Assembly (NCBI GenBank): GCA_038496445.1
Contig: JALMLS010000322.1
Span: forward strand, 186,001 to 250,000
Source: Trichosphaerium sp. ATCC 40318
Lineage: Eukaryota; Discosea; Flabellinia; Trichosidae
Direction: 5' to 3'
Length of the DNA stretch: 64,000 nucleotides
In this document: piece after piece, positions 35,892 through 47,659 of the stretch
Layout: each line of letters begins with the position of its first letter
Position numbering within the stretch: position 1 is the stretch's first letter
Notes under the pieces: generated by a model
Told to the model about the DNA's origin: nothing
The model's database searches: none
The model's input: the letters and a program-made list of their open reading frames with translations, nothing else
Made by a program: the position numbers and the translations under genes

Positions 35892-36353
35892 TTATTTTAT
35901 GGATACCTCTTTTTGATCCGAAAGTGTAGCGCAAATAGTATCTGCTTGATTAATTACTGAAACTGCATTTTCAGGTTCATTTAAAAAAATATGTGCCAAC
36001 GCAATGTATAAGAATGACCTTGCTTCTGCTAGGTCATCACCCAAACCTTGAGCTATCTTTAGTTGTTTTCTTGCCCATACAATAGATTCTGCAGGCTATA
36101 ACACAATGTAAGAATAAAACAAGAAAAAGAAAAAAACAAACAAGGAAAACCAAAGTCTTCAATGAACAAGGCTTTGTCTTGTTGTAAAAAGCATTTCTGC
36201 ATACAAAAAGATATCAATAGATAATAAAAATATTGTTCTTACTCTCTTTAATGTAGCATAAGCGCCACCAAAAGTGGAACAGTACAAACTCGCTTGACAT
36301 AATTTTGCATAATTGTAAATCAACTGTCCAATTAGTTTATTCCTATATCTCAT
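35892..36353 (-). CDS. Small TPR-like protein or remnant
   Basis: Two exons join in phase (ATLKR|PAESIV) from ATG 36353 to the TAA at 35892, giving about 105 residues. The second exon reads as tetratricopeptide-like helices: IVWARKQLKIAQGLGDDLAE, then SFLYIALAHIFLNEPENAVS, like the TPR region of adenylate-cyclase/NACHT-type proteins. At this length it would hold only two repeats, so it may be the 3' end of a longer gene whose upstream exons I could not identify. Confidence 0.45.
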
Positions 36354-36437
36354 TTAGTACAGGCGAAATACGGAGTAATAATGTTGTGGTTACTGTACCA
36401 TTTAATGATTGCATACATATCTAAGTTTTGAAACGAG

Positions 36438-37229
36438 TTAACGCTTGATGATAGTGTAAGTGTTACTATCCGATTTGATGGTATATTCTGAATACCAATA
36501 GCCTTTAAGAGCGTATGGATTGGTGCGTTTAGGCTCCTGGAATAGAATTAGTTGATTATTGTTATTCTTCAAGATAAATGGCTAATAACACTCTCTACGC
36601 ATAGGCCATGCGTTTAAACCAGTTATTATCTATTTAGTAGTAAAAATATTTGTAGGCGAACGCTGTTGTGTAAATTACAATAAGTAAGGTACAAAAGCGT
36701 GACGTGGTTGCGTTTTAGGTGTTGTATTAGGTGTGTATGTAGCTGCGTACCAAAAGTAATCACTACGCTTATTATGAAGGCGTGGGTGTTCGCCTTCCTC
36801 TGAGAAGTTATCCCATAGTAAGCCGGCGAAGTTGTAAAGTGTTGGCACGAAATCGAACTTCAAAACAACATGTAACACCGATTCTTCGCTTGCAACAATA
36901 TTTTTAAGGCGTTTGGACAAGTTGTACGATAATGTAAGATCATGTAGCCCATTTCCCTCCAAACTCCACTCAGGCCGGTGCAGACGCACAATAAGTAATT
37001 GATTTGATGTAGGGATGCATTTATAGCTATTTAGCGTTTCATTAACTGCATCGAAGTGGGATCGAGTATAAGCACCAAGCATTGTGTTCTTTGCGTATAA
37101 CAGAGCGAGTTGAGTCAAACTAAGTTTACGCAGACAGCGAAAAATCCTACTCGCCACTTTATTCCTGTCAGTGCGATAGCCGTCGCCCAGTAACGAGCGA
37201 GATGGAGCCACTTCGCTTGACAAAACCAT
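36438..37229 (-). CDS. Hypothetical protein, two exons
   Basis: The long first exon from ATG 37229 and a second exon (EPKRTNPYALKGYWYSEYTI) join at a GTACCT donor, giving about 215 residues. It is a globular-looking protein with hydrophobic strands (NQLLIVRLHRPEW, SVLHVVLKFDFVPTLYNFA) and no signal peptide. No family is recognised. It diverges from the secreted HYR-like gene with only about 60 bp between the two start codons. Confidence 0.55.
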
Positions 37230-37289
37230 TCACATTGCTTAAAAATGAATGCCAAAATGTATCCAAAGGCGGGTTACTAATAAGCAACC

Positions 37290-39492
37290 ATGCGTGACGT
37301 TGTATTCCTAACATTGCTGATCACGGTTTTATGCACTCAAGGCATATGGGCGCAATTGCCAACTATCACCTGTCGTAATATTACAACTGTACGTATACAA
37401 CGCTATACGCTAGTATAAAACGAATCGTATGTTTATTTGCTCCGCGTACAGTACAATTAATTCAAAGTTCAAATTAGCGCTATAAAATGCTAATTTAGCG
37501 CCTTGTGTTGTTACTGGTAGTTCAGCTTTTAAGGTTGAAAATACTACAAGTCTAGTTCAGATACATTTTTCTTATATTCCGTTGTTCAGAGCTACGGTGC
37601 TCTGATATACGATCAGAAAAAAGATTCAGTTTCGAAAAACCTCTCGGAGTCACGTGACTTTTTTTTTTTTTTTCGCTCTTCGTATGTACGTACCTTATTT
37701 GTTTTAGGTTGGTTGCGATAATGTTGATAACCCACCTGCACAATTAACATCTGGTTGTAATTTGCCAATTGAAGATAATTTACAGATTGTGCGTCGAGAG
37801 ACGCCTTGTTGTCATTTTAGTTTTGCGTCGTTTCGTATCTATTTACCAGATTTTGTCCTTTTTTTTTTCTTTTCTTTTTGTGTTTTATCTTCTAATTGTT
37901 CTTCATTCTCTAACTTTTCCCCGTAATCTACAGATTAATTTACCTGATCTCACTTGTAACCGTGTGGATACATTCAGATACACTGCTAGGGATTTGTGCA
38001 ATGATACGATGGCTATTTGTGAATTTCAAGTGACAAGAAACCAACCGAATACTCCTCCTATGGTTCTTTCTAGTGTACAAACTCGGTGGGGTAGTGTAAA
38101 CGATCCACTTCAGTGTGATGGTTCAACACAACCAGATGTATCCGCAAACTCTCTTGGAATGCCTACTGTAAGTTATTCTTGATCCAAAATCATCTCCCAT
38201 TTTGCAATGCTTACTGCATCTAGTTTTTTGATTTTTGCGATGGGTTGATACAACCCCAGGAAACGAATACTCCAACTGTAATGGATGTTTGTGTAACACG
38301 TATTGATAGGCTTTTCACAGCTACAGATTCCTGTAAGCATCCATTCATTTAACAAACCTTTTTTTGTTTTTCTTTGTTTTTCAAAACGTTCGATTTCCTC
38401 TATACGAAACCAATCATACGTACACTCGAATTTATGCTCGTCACATTACTGGCAACAAAATCTCTCGCAACGTTCAGTAAATCAGTTTTTATTGATTCAA
38501 TCTAATAACTAAAAATACGTAGGTGGTGATAGTGGTTCTTTAAGTGTTGTTATCTTTCATGTCACAGACGGAAATCGTACGTATAAAACTTCAAATGGTC
38601 TAATACAATAGACACTAAATAGTCACTCCTTACTAGCGCCAACATGCCTACCTCCGTTACAAGCAGTTGAAGTAATGGATTTGGATCCAAATAATTTACC
38701 TGGTCCTGGTCCTTTACTAGGTGTACCTACAGTATCAGATGACTGCTCAAATGCAACATTCACATACAGTGATATGATAACAAGCGTTTCAGGTCTTCGA
38801 ACATTTGTTCAAAGGTAAGTTGTGAAAGAAAACATAAAAACTCCAAAACAGCTCACGTGTTTTAAAAATAGAACTTTTGAGTGTGTGGACGCTTGTGGTA
38901 ATACTGCTACTGCAGACCAAACAATAACAGTCGTACAATCTCCCCCACCTACTACATCACCACCAACAACATTGGTTCCTACCACACTACCACCTACAAC
39001 CTTGCCACCAACTACTCTATCACCAACAACTGATCCTCCAACAGACGCTCCAACAGCTCCACCAACAACTTCACCTACTGCTACGCCTACTTCTGTACCT
39101 ACAGCAACACCTACTGCTTCACCAACAGCAGTATCAGCTCCGCCAACAGAGCCTGTACCTACTTCACCTCCAACTTTTGGCCCAACGTTTGAACCAACCA
39201 CTCGATCACCTATAGCACCTGGAACAATAGTAACTGTAAGAGGTGAAGTAGATCCAATGACTGGAGAATGCAGGTAAAAGATTTAGATGACACGAACCAT
39301 TTTTCTCTTTTTTCTTCTAACCAAAGGTTTAGGTGCTTTATATGGCCTTGTGATTGTGAACTACCTCGTGGACCATGTCGTTGTGCTATAGATTCATGGT
39401 ATTCGTTTACTCTATGGCCTGGATTTAACACTCAAGGATTCTTTCAAGTAGTAGATCCAACGGGTAGAAGTTGCCGATGTGACCTACCATAA
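37290..39492 (+). CDS. Secreted protein with HYR-like modules and Thr/Pro stalk
   Basis: The first exon encodes a clear signal peptide (MRDVVFLTLLITVLCTQGIW, cleavage probably after WAQ). Following exons encode two or three Ig-like modules with the hyalin-repeat pattern, for example SCGDSGSLSVVIFHVTDGN and ECVDACGNTATADQTITVVQ. Next comes a stalk of about 100 residues of PTT/PPT repeats, probably heavily O-glycosylated, and a short Cys-rich C-terminal domain (CDCELPRGPCRC). No transmembrane segment or GPI signal follows, so it is probably secreted or held by protein contacts. A 320-nt first intron is longer than usual and contains an open frame I did not include. Cell-surface adhesion or wall contact is inference from the architecture. 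Confidence 0.7.
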
Positions 39493-39498
39493 AACTCT

Positions 39499-39759
39499 CT
39501 ATTTTTTTTTCAAAAAACATGTTAAAAGTTCAGCTTTAAAATACAAAAAGTCAGTATACACCCTTTTTTTTTGTTTAAACGACTCACGTGAGTGCATTGC
39601 TTTTAAAATCTCATAGAAGAGTATTTTCTGGTTTATTGCGATTAAAACCGTTAAGAAATACTGTTTAAATGTACGGTACAAGGTTGCTATTGCAGCTGCA
39701 GTCAAAATACTGAACTTTTTCCTCATGAAGAAATATCCTACAGTTATCAGCCAATACAT
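39499..39759 (-). CDS. Possible small basic membrane protein (86 codons)
   Basis: An ATG-initiated frame encodes a hydrophobic, Lys/Arg-bearing N-terminus (MYWLITVGYFFMRKKFSILT) and a second hydrophobic stretch. It fills the gap between two convergent genes. It could be real or chance; no family is recognised and AT-rich DNA favours such frames. Confidence 0.25.
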   Translation of the reverse strand: MYWLITVGYFFMRKKFSILTAAAIATLYRTFKQYFLTVLIAINQKILFYEILKAMHSRESFKQKKRVYTDFLYFKAELLTCFLKKK

Positions 39760-39925
39760 TTCGACATAGTGTCATTCATGCAATAAATGCGTTCATTTTA
39801 ATACTAAGAGAATATAGGTATATTGTGTATCAGCATGCTGATAAAAAGCGAACTAGAGTTTTTACAAAATACTTTTTAGTTTTTATTTACATTGTTTTTT
39901 ATGTTTTATATTCTAACCACGTCTT

Positions 39926-42362
39926 TTAATACCACGTGTTATTTGATACAGGTGTATACCCATAGTTAGAAACTGGAGGATCACAATAGTTTTGTATGAC
40001 AGGAGGCATTATCTGTTGTTGAAATTGTTGTTGTTGTAGTTGTTGATATTGCTGTTCCATCTGTGTTTGAGTTATTAGCATTCTTATTTGTCTTTGCCTT
40101 GCATTAGATTCAGCTTTTATCGCTTTCTTTCTTTGTTCTGTATAAACATCCTCTAGAAACATTATATGTTAGTGCAACTATCCAACTGAAATAGAACGTA
40201 TTTGTTGTATGACTGTACAAGCAAAGAAAAAAAACCAGTGTTTTCGGACAACAATTTTCTCATTTTTTTACGGTTTATCACCTGTAATAGGCGTACAGAA
40301 GTTATCAAATTCGGTTTGTAGTGTAATATAATAAACACCAAGCGTGGGAATGAAAATATAGTTTCAACAGAGGTTGCTAGAGTGAGTTTTTTTGAAAAAA
40401 CCTGGAGACAAATCAAAAGAAAATTCACGTACTTGGAGACATTACTACTAATCTAAACTTCTTTCCAACAGCTCGTGCATATTTAGAGTAATTACTATGA
40501 AGATGCTTTCGTTCATTTGCTGATATTTCAAAAGCAAAAGTTGTTCCTTTCTTCAAAAAAAAAAATAGAGTTAGTTACAGAAAACTTTACATAGGTACTT
40601 TGAGACACAGTCAAAACTTTTTTCAGTATTTTCTATATAGTAACCACAAACCCTTGTGAAAGATCACAAATTTTATAGGTGTTAAGAGATAATGACTGTT
40701 GAGTGAGTGTAGAACTAAGATGTCTGGATTTTTTTTAACTTACCTCTAAAATATTGAAAATAGCTGTTTTCCTTTGTACATTATCAAGCGCTTCATCCAT
40801 TGTAATCAATTCATTTCCTAATCCGAGAGTACCAGGATTAACAATCAAGTTGTCATAAAAGCCGCCTATACAAACACAAAGTAAGAGAACAGTACCGATT
40901 TGCTTTTAAAGATGAAAAAGAACAAAAAAAGTGTTTTGTTACCTTCCACAGTTTTAGCTGTTGTTGGTTCCTCACAAGCTTGCTGTAACTCTTTCAAGCT
41001 TTGTAAAATAGGAATCTAACATAAGAAAAAATGTTAATATCAATACTACTTGAGAATAGCAAAAGGCTTTCCGTAGAGACAGCACATACCCTGTTTATTC
41101 TCATATATTTCCATTTTGCTTCAGGTGGACAATACCGTAATATTTGTTGTACTTCTACCATGGTATCAAGAAACATTGCAGCCAATAACGTGCACTCAAC
41201 ATCGTTCTAAAACTAAAGTTAAACCCAAGAACAACACAAGCCAAAAAATATGTCGACGCTTTCTTGTTGCGATACAAGCGAACTGCAAAAAAAATCACGT
41301 TGTAGGTTTTGTTAAACACGTGCAATACTGTTGAGTAACAAAAAGTCATCTTACAACGTACATGTGTATCGTGTAAAAGTGGTTCTATACTTATTTGTAC
41401 ATAATGTTCTAATGATAGTCGTCTATTATGTCCACCAACAACAGTAACTTCTTCAACAACTTCAACATTTATAGGAAGCTCTACAATATCACCTTGGTGA
41501 TTCTAATACAACGTCAGCCAAACAAACGAAACTAAAGAAACTTGATTCATAGTGTAAGATAACGTACAACATGTTTTGGTCTGCATGGAGTCACAATCTA
41601 AATTAGAACATAAGTTTCTTCTTTTTTTCATGGCAAGGCTCATACCTTTTCTCTTCTGGAGTCTACTGATGTTGGTAGTGTTCCATTACCATTAGGTGGT
41701 AGCCTTTCTGTAGTAAGATACTTTACATAGACATCATAACAGAAGCCATATTTAGTAAGCTCTAGAGATGATCTACATTTCTCTATACTTCTTTCTTTGA
41801 AAACACATTGCATATTTTCAGCATGAACTCTTCGATGTATAGCGTCCCTAGACTTTAACCAAATACGTAAGCATATAGTACAACATATTACATATTCTAT
41901 ATGTACTTACCATGAAGAATTCAACAACAGTACTTGCGCTTAAAACACAGTGTGAGAAAGAAAACTTTATGATTGATTTTCTTGTCTTGATTGACTTTGT
42001 TTTGAGAAAATACTTACCTTGGATTATGGTATTTTGGGTATGTTTGAAGCTCTTTGCGAAGGAATCGTGATTCGCCCTCTGTTAAGAATATTTGACAAGT
42101 AACTGTTTTTGTGGAATCAATCACTGATGTTTTTGATGGCGAATCTACGCTCAATGACTTCTTAACTACGTCTGATATGCGTTCAAGCATTAATTTGTGA
42201 CTTTTTGCGTTTCTTCGATTCTATGTAAGTACATGTGGTGTAGAAGGTTTCGTACAGCGAAGGGAAGGGTGAAGAAGCCCAAAGAGGCACTTCTTCTGGA
42301 TAAAACCAATACGGGGCACCAAAAAAGCCTTCTTTATACGGAGGATGATTATCTTGAGACAT
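39926..42362 (-). CDS. Conserved-looking protein with Gln-rich C-terminus, unassigned
   Basis: About ten exons join from ATG 42362 (MSQDNHPPYKEGFFGAPYWF) to the TAA at 39926, giving about 480 residues. The body is globular with well-formed segments (TCQIFLTEGESRFLRKELQT, GFCYDVYVKYLTTERL, ECTLLAAMFLDTMVEVQQIL). A basic helical motif (HSNYSKYARAVGKKFRLVVM) resembles a nucleic-acid-binding surface. The last 75 residues are a Lys/Arg helix followed by QQ-rich sequence, as seen in transcription or RNA-binding proteins. The last intron is about 270 nt. I do not recognise the family. Confidence 0.6.
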
Positions 42363-42521
42363 AAGGTTATAAGGAGTGTTACTTTGAACGTGATAGCGGT
42401 TAATGAAATAAGAAAGCACTTGATTGAATTCATTAAGTGCACCGTCCTTTCACCTTATTGGCATCAAGTCGCTTTTTTTATTGGCACTACACACATTTTC
42501 TGTGGCTTTACTACAGGCGTC

Positions 42522-44317
42522 ATGTCATTTGACGCGGACAATGTACCAGAAAGTCAATTCGGTCTAAATCACGCGACATCAGCGCCCAAGCGCAGAGGCA
42601 GACGGAAAGGTAACGGTTTGAGGAACAATAAATAGAAAAAAGTTTACAAATGTACTAGGCACCACCAAACAAGTGCTATTGGATCGAATTACATCACTGG
42701 AACGCGCTGTAGCTTCGGAGAAACAAATTCAGGCTACTATACTACAATCATTAACAGAACGCAATAAAGCTGTTAAAGGACAGCAAGGGCTCAAGAGAAA
42801 GCGTAAACAAACACAACAACATGTATGTCGTACTCAGCAGACTTCTACAGGCTCGTACAATTGTATTTTAATAGTTGCTTTAGGCAAGTCTTTTACAGGC
42901 TTCTAGTTTGAATCATAGTTATGATATTCAGGCCGGTATATCTCTATGTAATGCATTTGTTGGTTCTCAATGTCCTTCATGCGCGTTTAAACCCATACAC
43001 TTCGACAGCTTTTTCAAGCAGCAACGTGAGTGACGTTACCAAACAAGTTTTTTTTCTTCCTAACTTTTCTGTAAGCCACGCCGTCAATATTTAGGGCTTA
43101 TGCTATGCTTGCTCTTCAACAGCAGTATTACGATAACAAACACTATGCTGTGCAATTCGCTAAGATAGCCTTGGGTATACAGAACAACATAATGGACATG
43201 CCACGACCTGAGACAGCTGGCATGTAGTTTTGTTATCGCTTTTCTTTTTTAATTGTTTTTCAGTTGGACTTATGGTTCTTGCTTCGTACTTCTTTGGAGT
43301 TGGAGATCCTCATCGTGCTGTTTCTCTTATTGAACTAGCTGATGACATGTTGAGCTGTCTAGAATCTATCAGACGTCTTAGAAAAGGTTCAGTAACGTAT
43401 TTGAAGCAAGTATTCAATGTGTACTACCTCTAGGTGTCTCTATGCCATCAAGTCTTGCTTATAACATTAAGATTATCCGCCTGCGATTACCTCAATTTTC
43501 TAGTACTGCTGGAGATGAACAAACACGTGAATACGCTACTGGAACTTTAAAGGTACAAAATGAGTTATTATCAAAAAACATAGAAAGTGGCGATGGTCTT
43601 CTTATTAAGCTACATACTTTAAAGGCTCTAGCAGAGATTCAAGTACGTTGAATGTAACATGTCAAGAACTTAGTTTATAGAATCACGTGTTTTCTAACTG
43701 ACTACTCCAGGCTACACAGTATGCAAGGACAGGAAAGACTCAGTATGCTAAATCTTGTAAAGCGTATATGGATGATGCTTTAGAGCTTTCAGAGCTTCTT
43801 CCAGATCATCCTATTGATAAGTTTTATTGCCAAGCATCTGCTTCCTGGGTGTATAGATTACTTGATAAGAAAGAAGACGCAGTAAAAGCTGCTGAGAGAG
43901 TGCTTGATGATTGTAGTTGGATATTAAGAGCAAAGGGTGTTTATCCTTATATTGGATTGGCAGCAGTATGGGCATGGCAGACATTTGATATTTACAGTAT
44001 GGAAAAACATAAAGACGAACTTTGGAAGTTTCTACACCCTATGGCTTTGCGATATCCTTTAATTTCTGTTAAACTAGAGGTGACACAAAGAACTTTTTTT
44101 TCTCGGTTTCTTATTGTTTTTGTAGAGTACCTTCTGCTATTAGTACAACTTGTAACGCTTCACAAAACAATAGAAACTTCACATATTCCCCAATACTTTC
44201 ACTTATTCTAAATTTTGACTAGAAAAAAAGTTTGATATGCCAACTTTTTTGTTGCAGAGCAACTCTGTTTTAGATTGTACATGCAAGTCAGTAAAGGAAA
44301 AGATTAGTAATCACTGA
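42522..44317 (+). CDS. Basic/coiled-coil N-terminus followed by helical repeats; possible transcription regulator
   Basis: About eight exons run from ATG 42522 to the TGA at 44317, giving about 430 residues. The N-terminus has a basic patch KRRGRRKGTTKQ followed by a heptad-like helix (LLDRITSLERAVASEKQIQA). This resembles the linker/dimerisation region of fungal zinc-cluster factors, but no zinc-cluster cysteines precede it. The remainder is helical, with TPR-like parts (YAVQFAKIALGIQNNI, LLPDHPIDKFYCQASASWVY, EDAVKAAERVLDD). A DNA-binding role is only a possibility. The start lies about 160 bp from the divergent Gln-rich gene. Confidence 0.55.
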
Positions 44318-44596
44318 ATAAACCTTTGCTTTGCATTATGTCCCAATTGTACTCAAAATTATAGTTTACAATGCTGCGGCTAGCACTGTTCCTTGAGCTT
44401 CTCATTTAAGCATTTGCTCTGCATATCTTTTTGCTGTAGCTTTCGGAAGTGTACAAGAGTCTTGGTTATTTACTATCACGTGAATGAATCGGAAAACCTG
44501 CTCCGTTATGTTACTAATATACGTTTTTGTTTATTACAGCCTTATACATAAACCAAGTTTTACTGAGTACATCCTTTTCAAGAGTGAAAGAAATCA

Positions 44597-45131
44597 TCAA
44601 GACAAGGCCCAATAAACATCTTGAATCCAAGGCTTTTTCTCCTCTAGTCGTTGAGAAAACTGAGCCTCTAAGCTTCTTAACACTCTACTCAAAGAAATGA
44701 GAATCACACAGAGGTATGTGGATATTGGGTTAACGCGGGTTTTTTTCTGTTCGCTCGCTGAGAAAAATGTTGTTTTCTCTTATTCTTGTACGTACTGGGT
44801 AAAAGTAATGTTTTTATCCTCTTGTATAAGACGTCTTACGGATTGTACAACGATATCAGATGGAAGTAAAGACGTGGAGCTGTTTTGGATTTGAGTGATG
44901 TGTTTCGCGTTCGCAAGGCGTCCAGATGTCCTAATATCTCCATTGGGCGAATCTTAGAGTAACGTAAGTACAATTTAACAACCATAGCGCACCTTCATTT
45001 AGGAATTGCCCGTTATTTGCTAAACCCTCTTGCATGTCGCTATAGTTTGTATATTTCGACCTGGGGTTTCTTGTACTTCTCCTGGGGCCTGAATTTTGTA
45101 GATCATTATTCAACCCTCCAGAACCGTTCAT
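44597..45131 (-). CDS. Small polar protein, unassigned
   Basis: Three exons from ATG 45131 give about 130 residues. The N-terminus is rich in Asn, Gly and Arg (PRRSTRNPRSKYTNYSD). The middle and end are helical (IVVQSVRRLIQEDKNITFT, then LRSLEAQFSQRLEEKKPWIQ). The second intron is joined GTACGT to TTGAGTAG. No family is recognised. Confidence 0.45.
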
Positions 45132-45410
45132 ATTGAACTATTGGTCACGCTACGAGCGTAGGCGCGTGATGCGTTGCAAATTGATTGATAACAGAAGAAC
45201 AGATTTGACTAGTCGTCATCTTTTTTTCTGTTTTCCAAAAGCGCTAATTTCTTTTCGCGTGCTGATTGCTTACTTTCTTTTCAGCAAGGTACAACAATAA
45301 GCGTTAATGCTATACGTTTGTGGAACAAAATAAGCATTTATTCATTATTGAGAAGAATCACGTGCAAGAAGATACGCCGTTGGTTTGTACAGAAAACGAG
45401 AGGAAGTTGT

Positions 45411-47297
45411 TTACTTTGGTTTCTTCTTTTCTTCTTCTTTTTTATTGGTGTTACTAGACCCAAGCGGTTCATCACAAACCCTATCATATATAATATCGTT
45501 ATCATTATACTCGGACTTGAATAGAACAGATGTCATACTAGTCTTAACAGCAGACTCCCAGAACACAACAACATCACCATCTTCATCTTTTTTTTCAATA
45601 ACACCAACACCTTCTAAAGAATCTTGTTGAGCCAAAACACGTTTCCTATCTTCTTCATCTTCATCAACTTTTTCTGCCAAATCAAATGAAATATCAGTAA
45701 CAAGAGAAAGATGGTCTGAACCCCAATACTTATTAGGTATACCACCTATTTTATTCAACTCTTCATATCCAGGTAGTTCATAAAGAATCTTTGATTTAAG
45801 ATCCTTTGTAAGAAATATATAATCAACAGTACCATGAAATTGATTCATATAAGTTGTGAACAATGGCTCACCAATACTTTTTGAATAACCATCAAAGGCA
45901 GAGTAGAAATCATATTTATGTGTAATATAGTCATCTGTATAATTTGATTTTCTATTACCTGCACCAGGTGGTCTCTGAGGAAGATCCTCAGAGTCTCTCC
46001 AAAGATATGAATACGTTTCTCTATCCATACCACCTGGATTTCGAACAACATCTGCTGTTTTTCTACACATAAAAGTCAGCTTTTTTTACGGTTTGGAGGA
46101 GGTTTATAAGCGTATGCAAGATAGCTCACCCATTGGATTTATCTAAGTCTTCTTGTTTCCAATCACTCAGGGTTAGCCATCCAAGTTTAAGATACTGGTA
46201 CAACCCAGAAGTAGGTCCAGAATTAAAATCGCCACAAAGAATGACACGTTCTGTACCAATATGGAATCGAGCTATTGTATTCGCAATGAGTTGTGCTTGT
46301 CTGACTTTAACCTCTGCTAAACATAAAAATTAAGTACACTATATGAAGAGTCACTGGTGACTCAAAAAAAAGACAAAAAAAAAAGCATTAAGCAAAACTG
46401 AACGTACATAGCTCTGGTTTCCAGATTATATGTGTTGTAGCAATACATATATAATTTTCTGGTATATAATCTACATTTGTAGGGCATAATATGATTAATG
46501 CAGCCACACAATTTTGTTTAAAATGAGATCCAGGAGGCATCCCATCATTAAGATTTAATACTTTCGTCTTCACTTTGAAAAACTTTTCGGGTTTCCAGAA
46601 GACACCGCAACCATCTCGTCTGGGTTTACCTCTCTAAAGTTGTATGAGTAATAATTGAACTTGTAGACGATTAAACGACAACAACAAAGATGTAAAGAGT
46701 GAGGAAAAAGCAGTGCTTTTTGTATTCAGTGAATTAATGTTCGTACTTTCGCATAGAAACCAATGTACTTCTTCTGTAACTCGCTTTCCATCTCTTGATA
46801 GCAATCCAATTCCTTCTTCATGTCAGCTTGTATACATATGACAGGTGGAGAACAGTATTGTTGCTATTCAAAGGCTGTGAGAGGTACTTACTTGCATACA
46901 AATAATATCTGGATCTTTTTCGTCAATATGTTGCAAAATCTTTTCTTTACGATAATCCCAGCGAAGATCACCTCTACCACAGAACGGATAGAAGCTCGGG
47001 TTTGCGTAAGACGCTGCCAGAATGTTCCAAGTCATTAATTTAAACGTGCATTGTTTTTTGGATGCGTCGGCTACCGTGAAAGTAAGTTTTTTTGCGCTTA
47101 GAGCGTGGTGTATAACGGTAAAGTCGGTTTAATCGTTTTTAAAGTGAAAACGTGCCATTGTCGTCAATACTAGCTAGTTTGTAGTTTGGCCGCGTAGGGT
47201 AATCGAATTCTAAGCTTCTAGCCTGTGTAGACTTTCTACGTTTATAATCTCTATTACTATAACTCTTCTTCCTCGAGCTGCGGCTTCTCTTACGCAT
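45411..47297 (-). CDS. CCR4/Angel-like endonuclease/exonuclease/phosphatase family protein
   Basis: Seven exons from ATG 47297 give about 520 residues. After an Arg/Ser/Lys-rich N-terminus (MRKRSRSSRKKSYSNRDYKR) the EEP fold follows: LMTWNILAASYANPSFYPF, DLRWDYRKEKIL, DGCGVFWKPEKF, CIATTHIIWKPEL, ILCGDFNSGPTSGLY, VDYIFLTKDL and WGSDHLSLVTDI. This order matches CCR4-type deadenylases and Angel/nocturnin relatives, which remove 3' adenylates or hydrolyse 2',3' ends. The metal-binding glutamate normally found in the CLQE motif is absent in the best splice model, which reads IICMQVTD. Either the enzyme lacks that ligand or the junction near 46830-46890 is wrong. The C-terminal 70 residues are acidic, then Lys-rich. 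Confidence 0.75.
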
Positions 47298-47659
47298 AAT
47301 GATTTTGTTGATTGAAAAAAAGCATGGATGTGGCTTTACTACGCTCGCTTAATTGCTCAAAAGTAGTCTAAGCTCACTGTTTAAATACAGAAGGGTTTAC
47401 TTAGTGTGAGAAGCCTATTTCCGGCGTTTGGCGCCAGTTTGTTCATAACATTGACCTTTTTTCTGTGACATACCGTTTGAGCTAATTGTCCCTGAAATAC
47501 CTACATAGACCTTAATGACGTTGGACATGCATTGGTACTGCACGTGGTTGACAAAAAAACTATTGAGACCGAATTTGACCTTCTGCTCCTTTTGAGCACA
47601 GTAAGTTGTCACTACCCAATAACGCCGATGCTTGCGTTTTGAGGTGGGCTACCGTACGT

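Noticed and set aside
37496-37612. Open frame APCVVTGSSAFKVENTT as an extra exon of the HYR-like gene
   Set aside because: Neither flank gives a matching splice phase, whereas skipping it joins the first and third exons in phase.
42345-42635. Longer plus-strand start for the coiled-coil protein, overlapping the Gln-rich gene
   Set aside because: It would overlap the first exon of the divergent gene. The ATG at 42522 gives a cleaner N-terminus.
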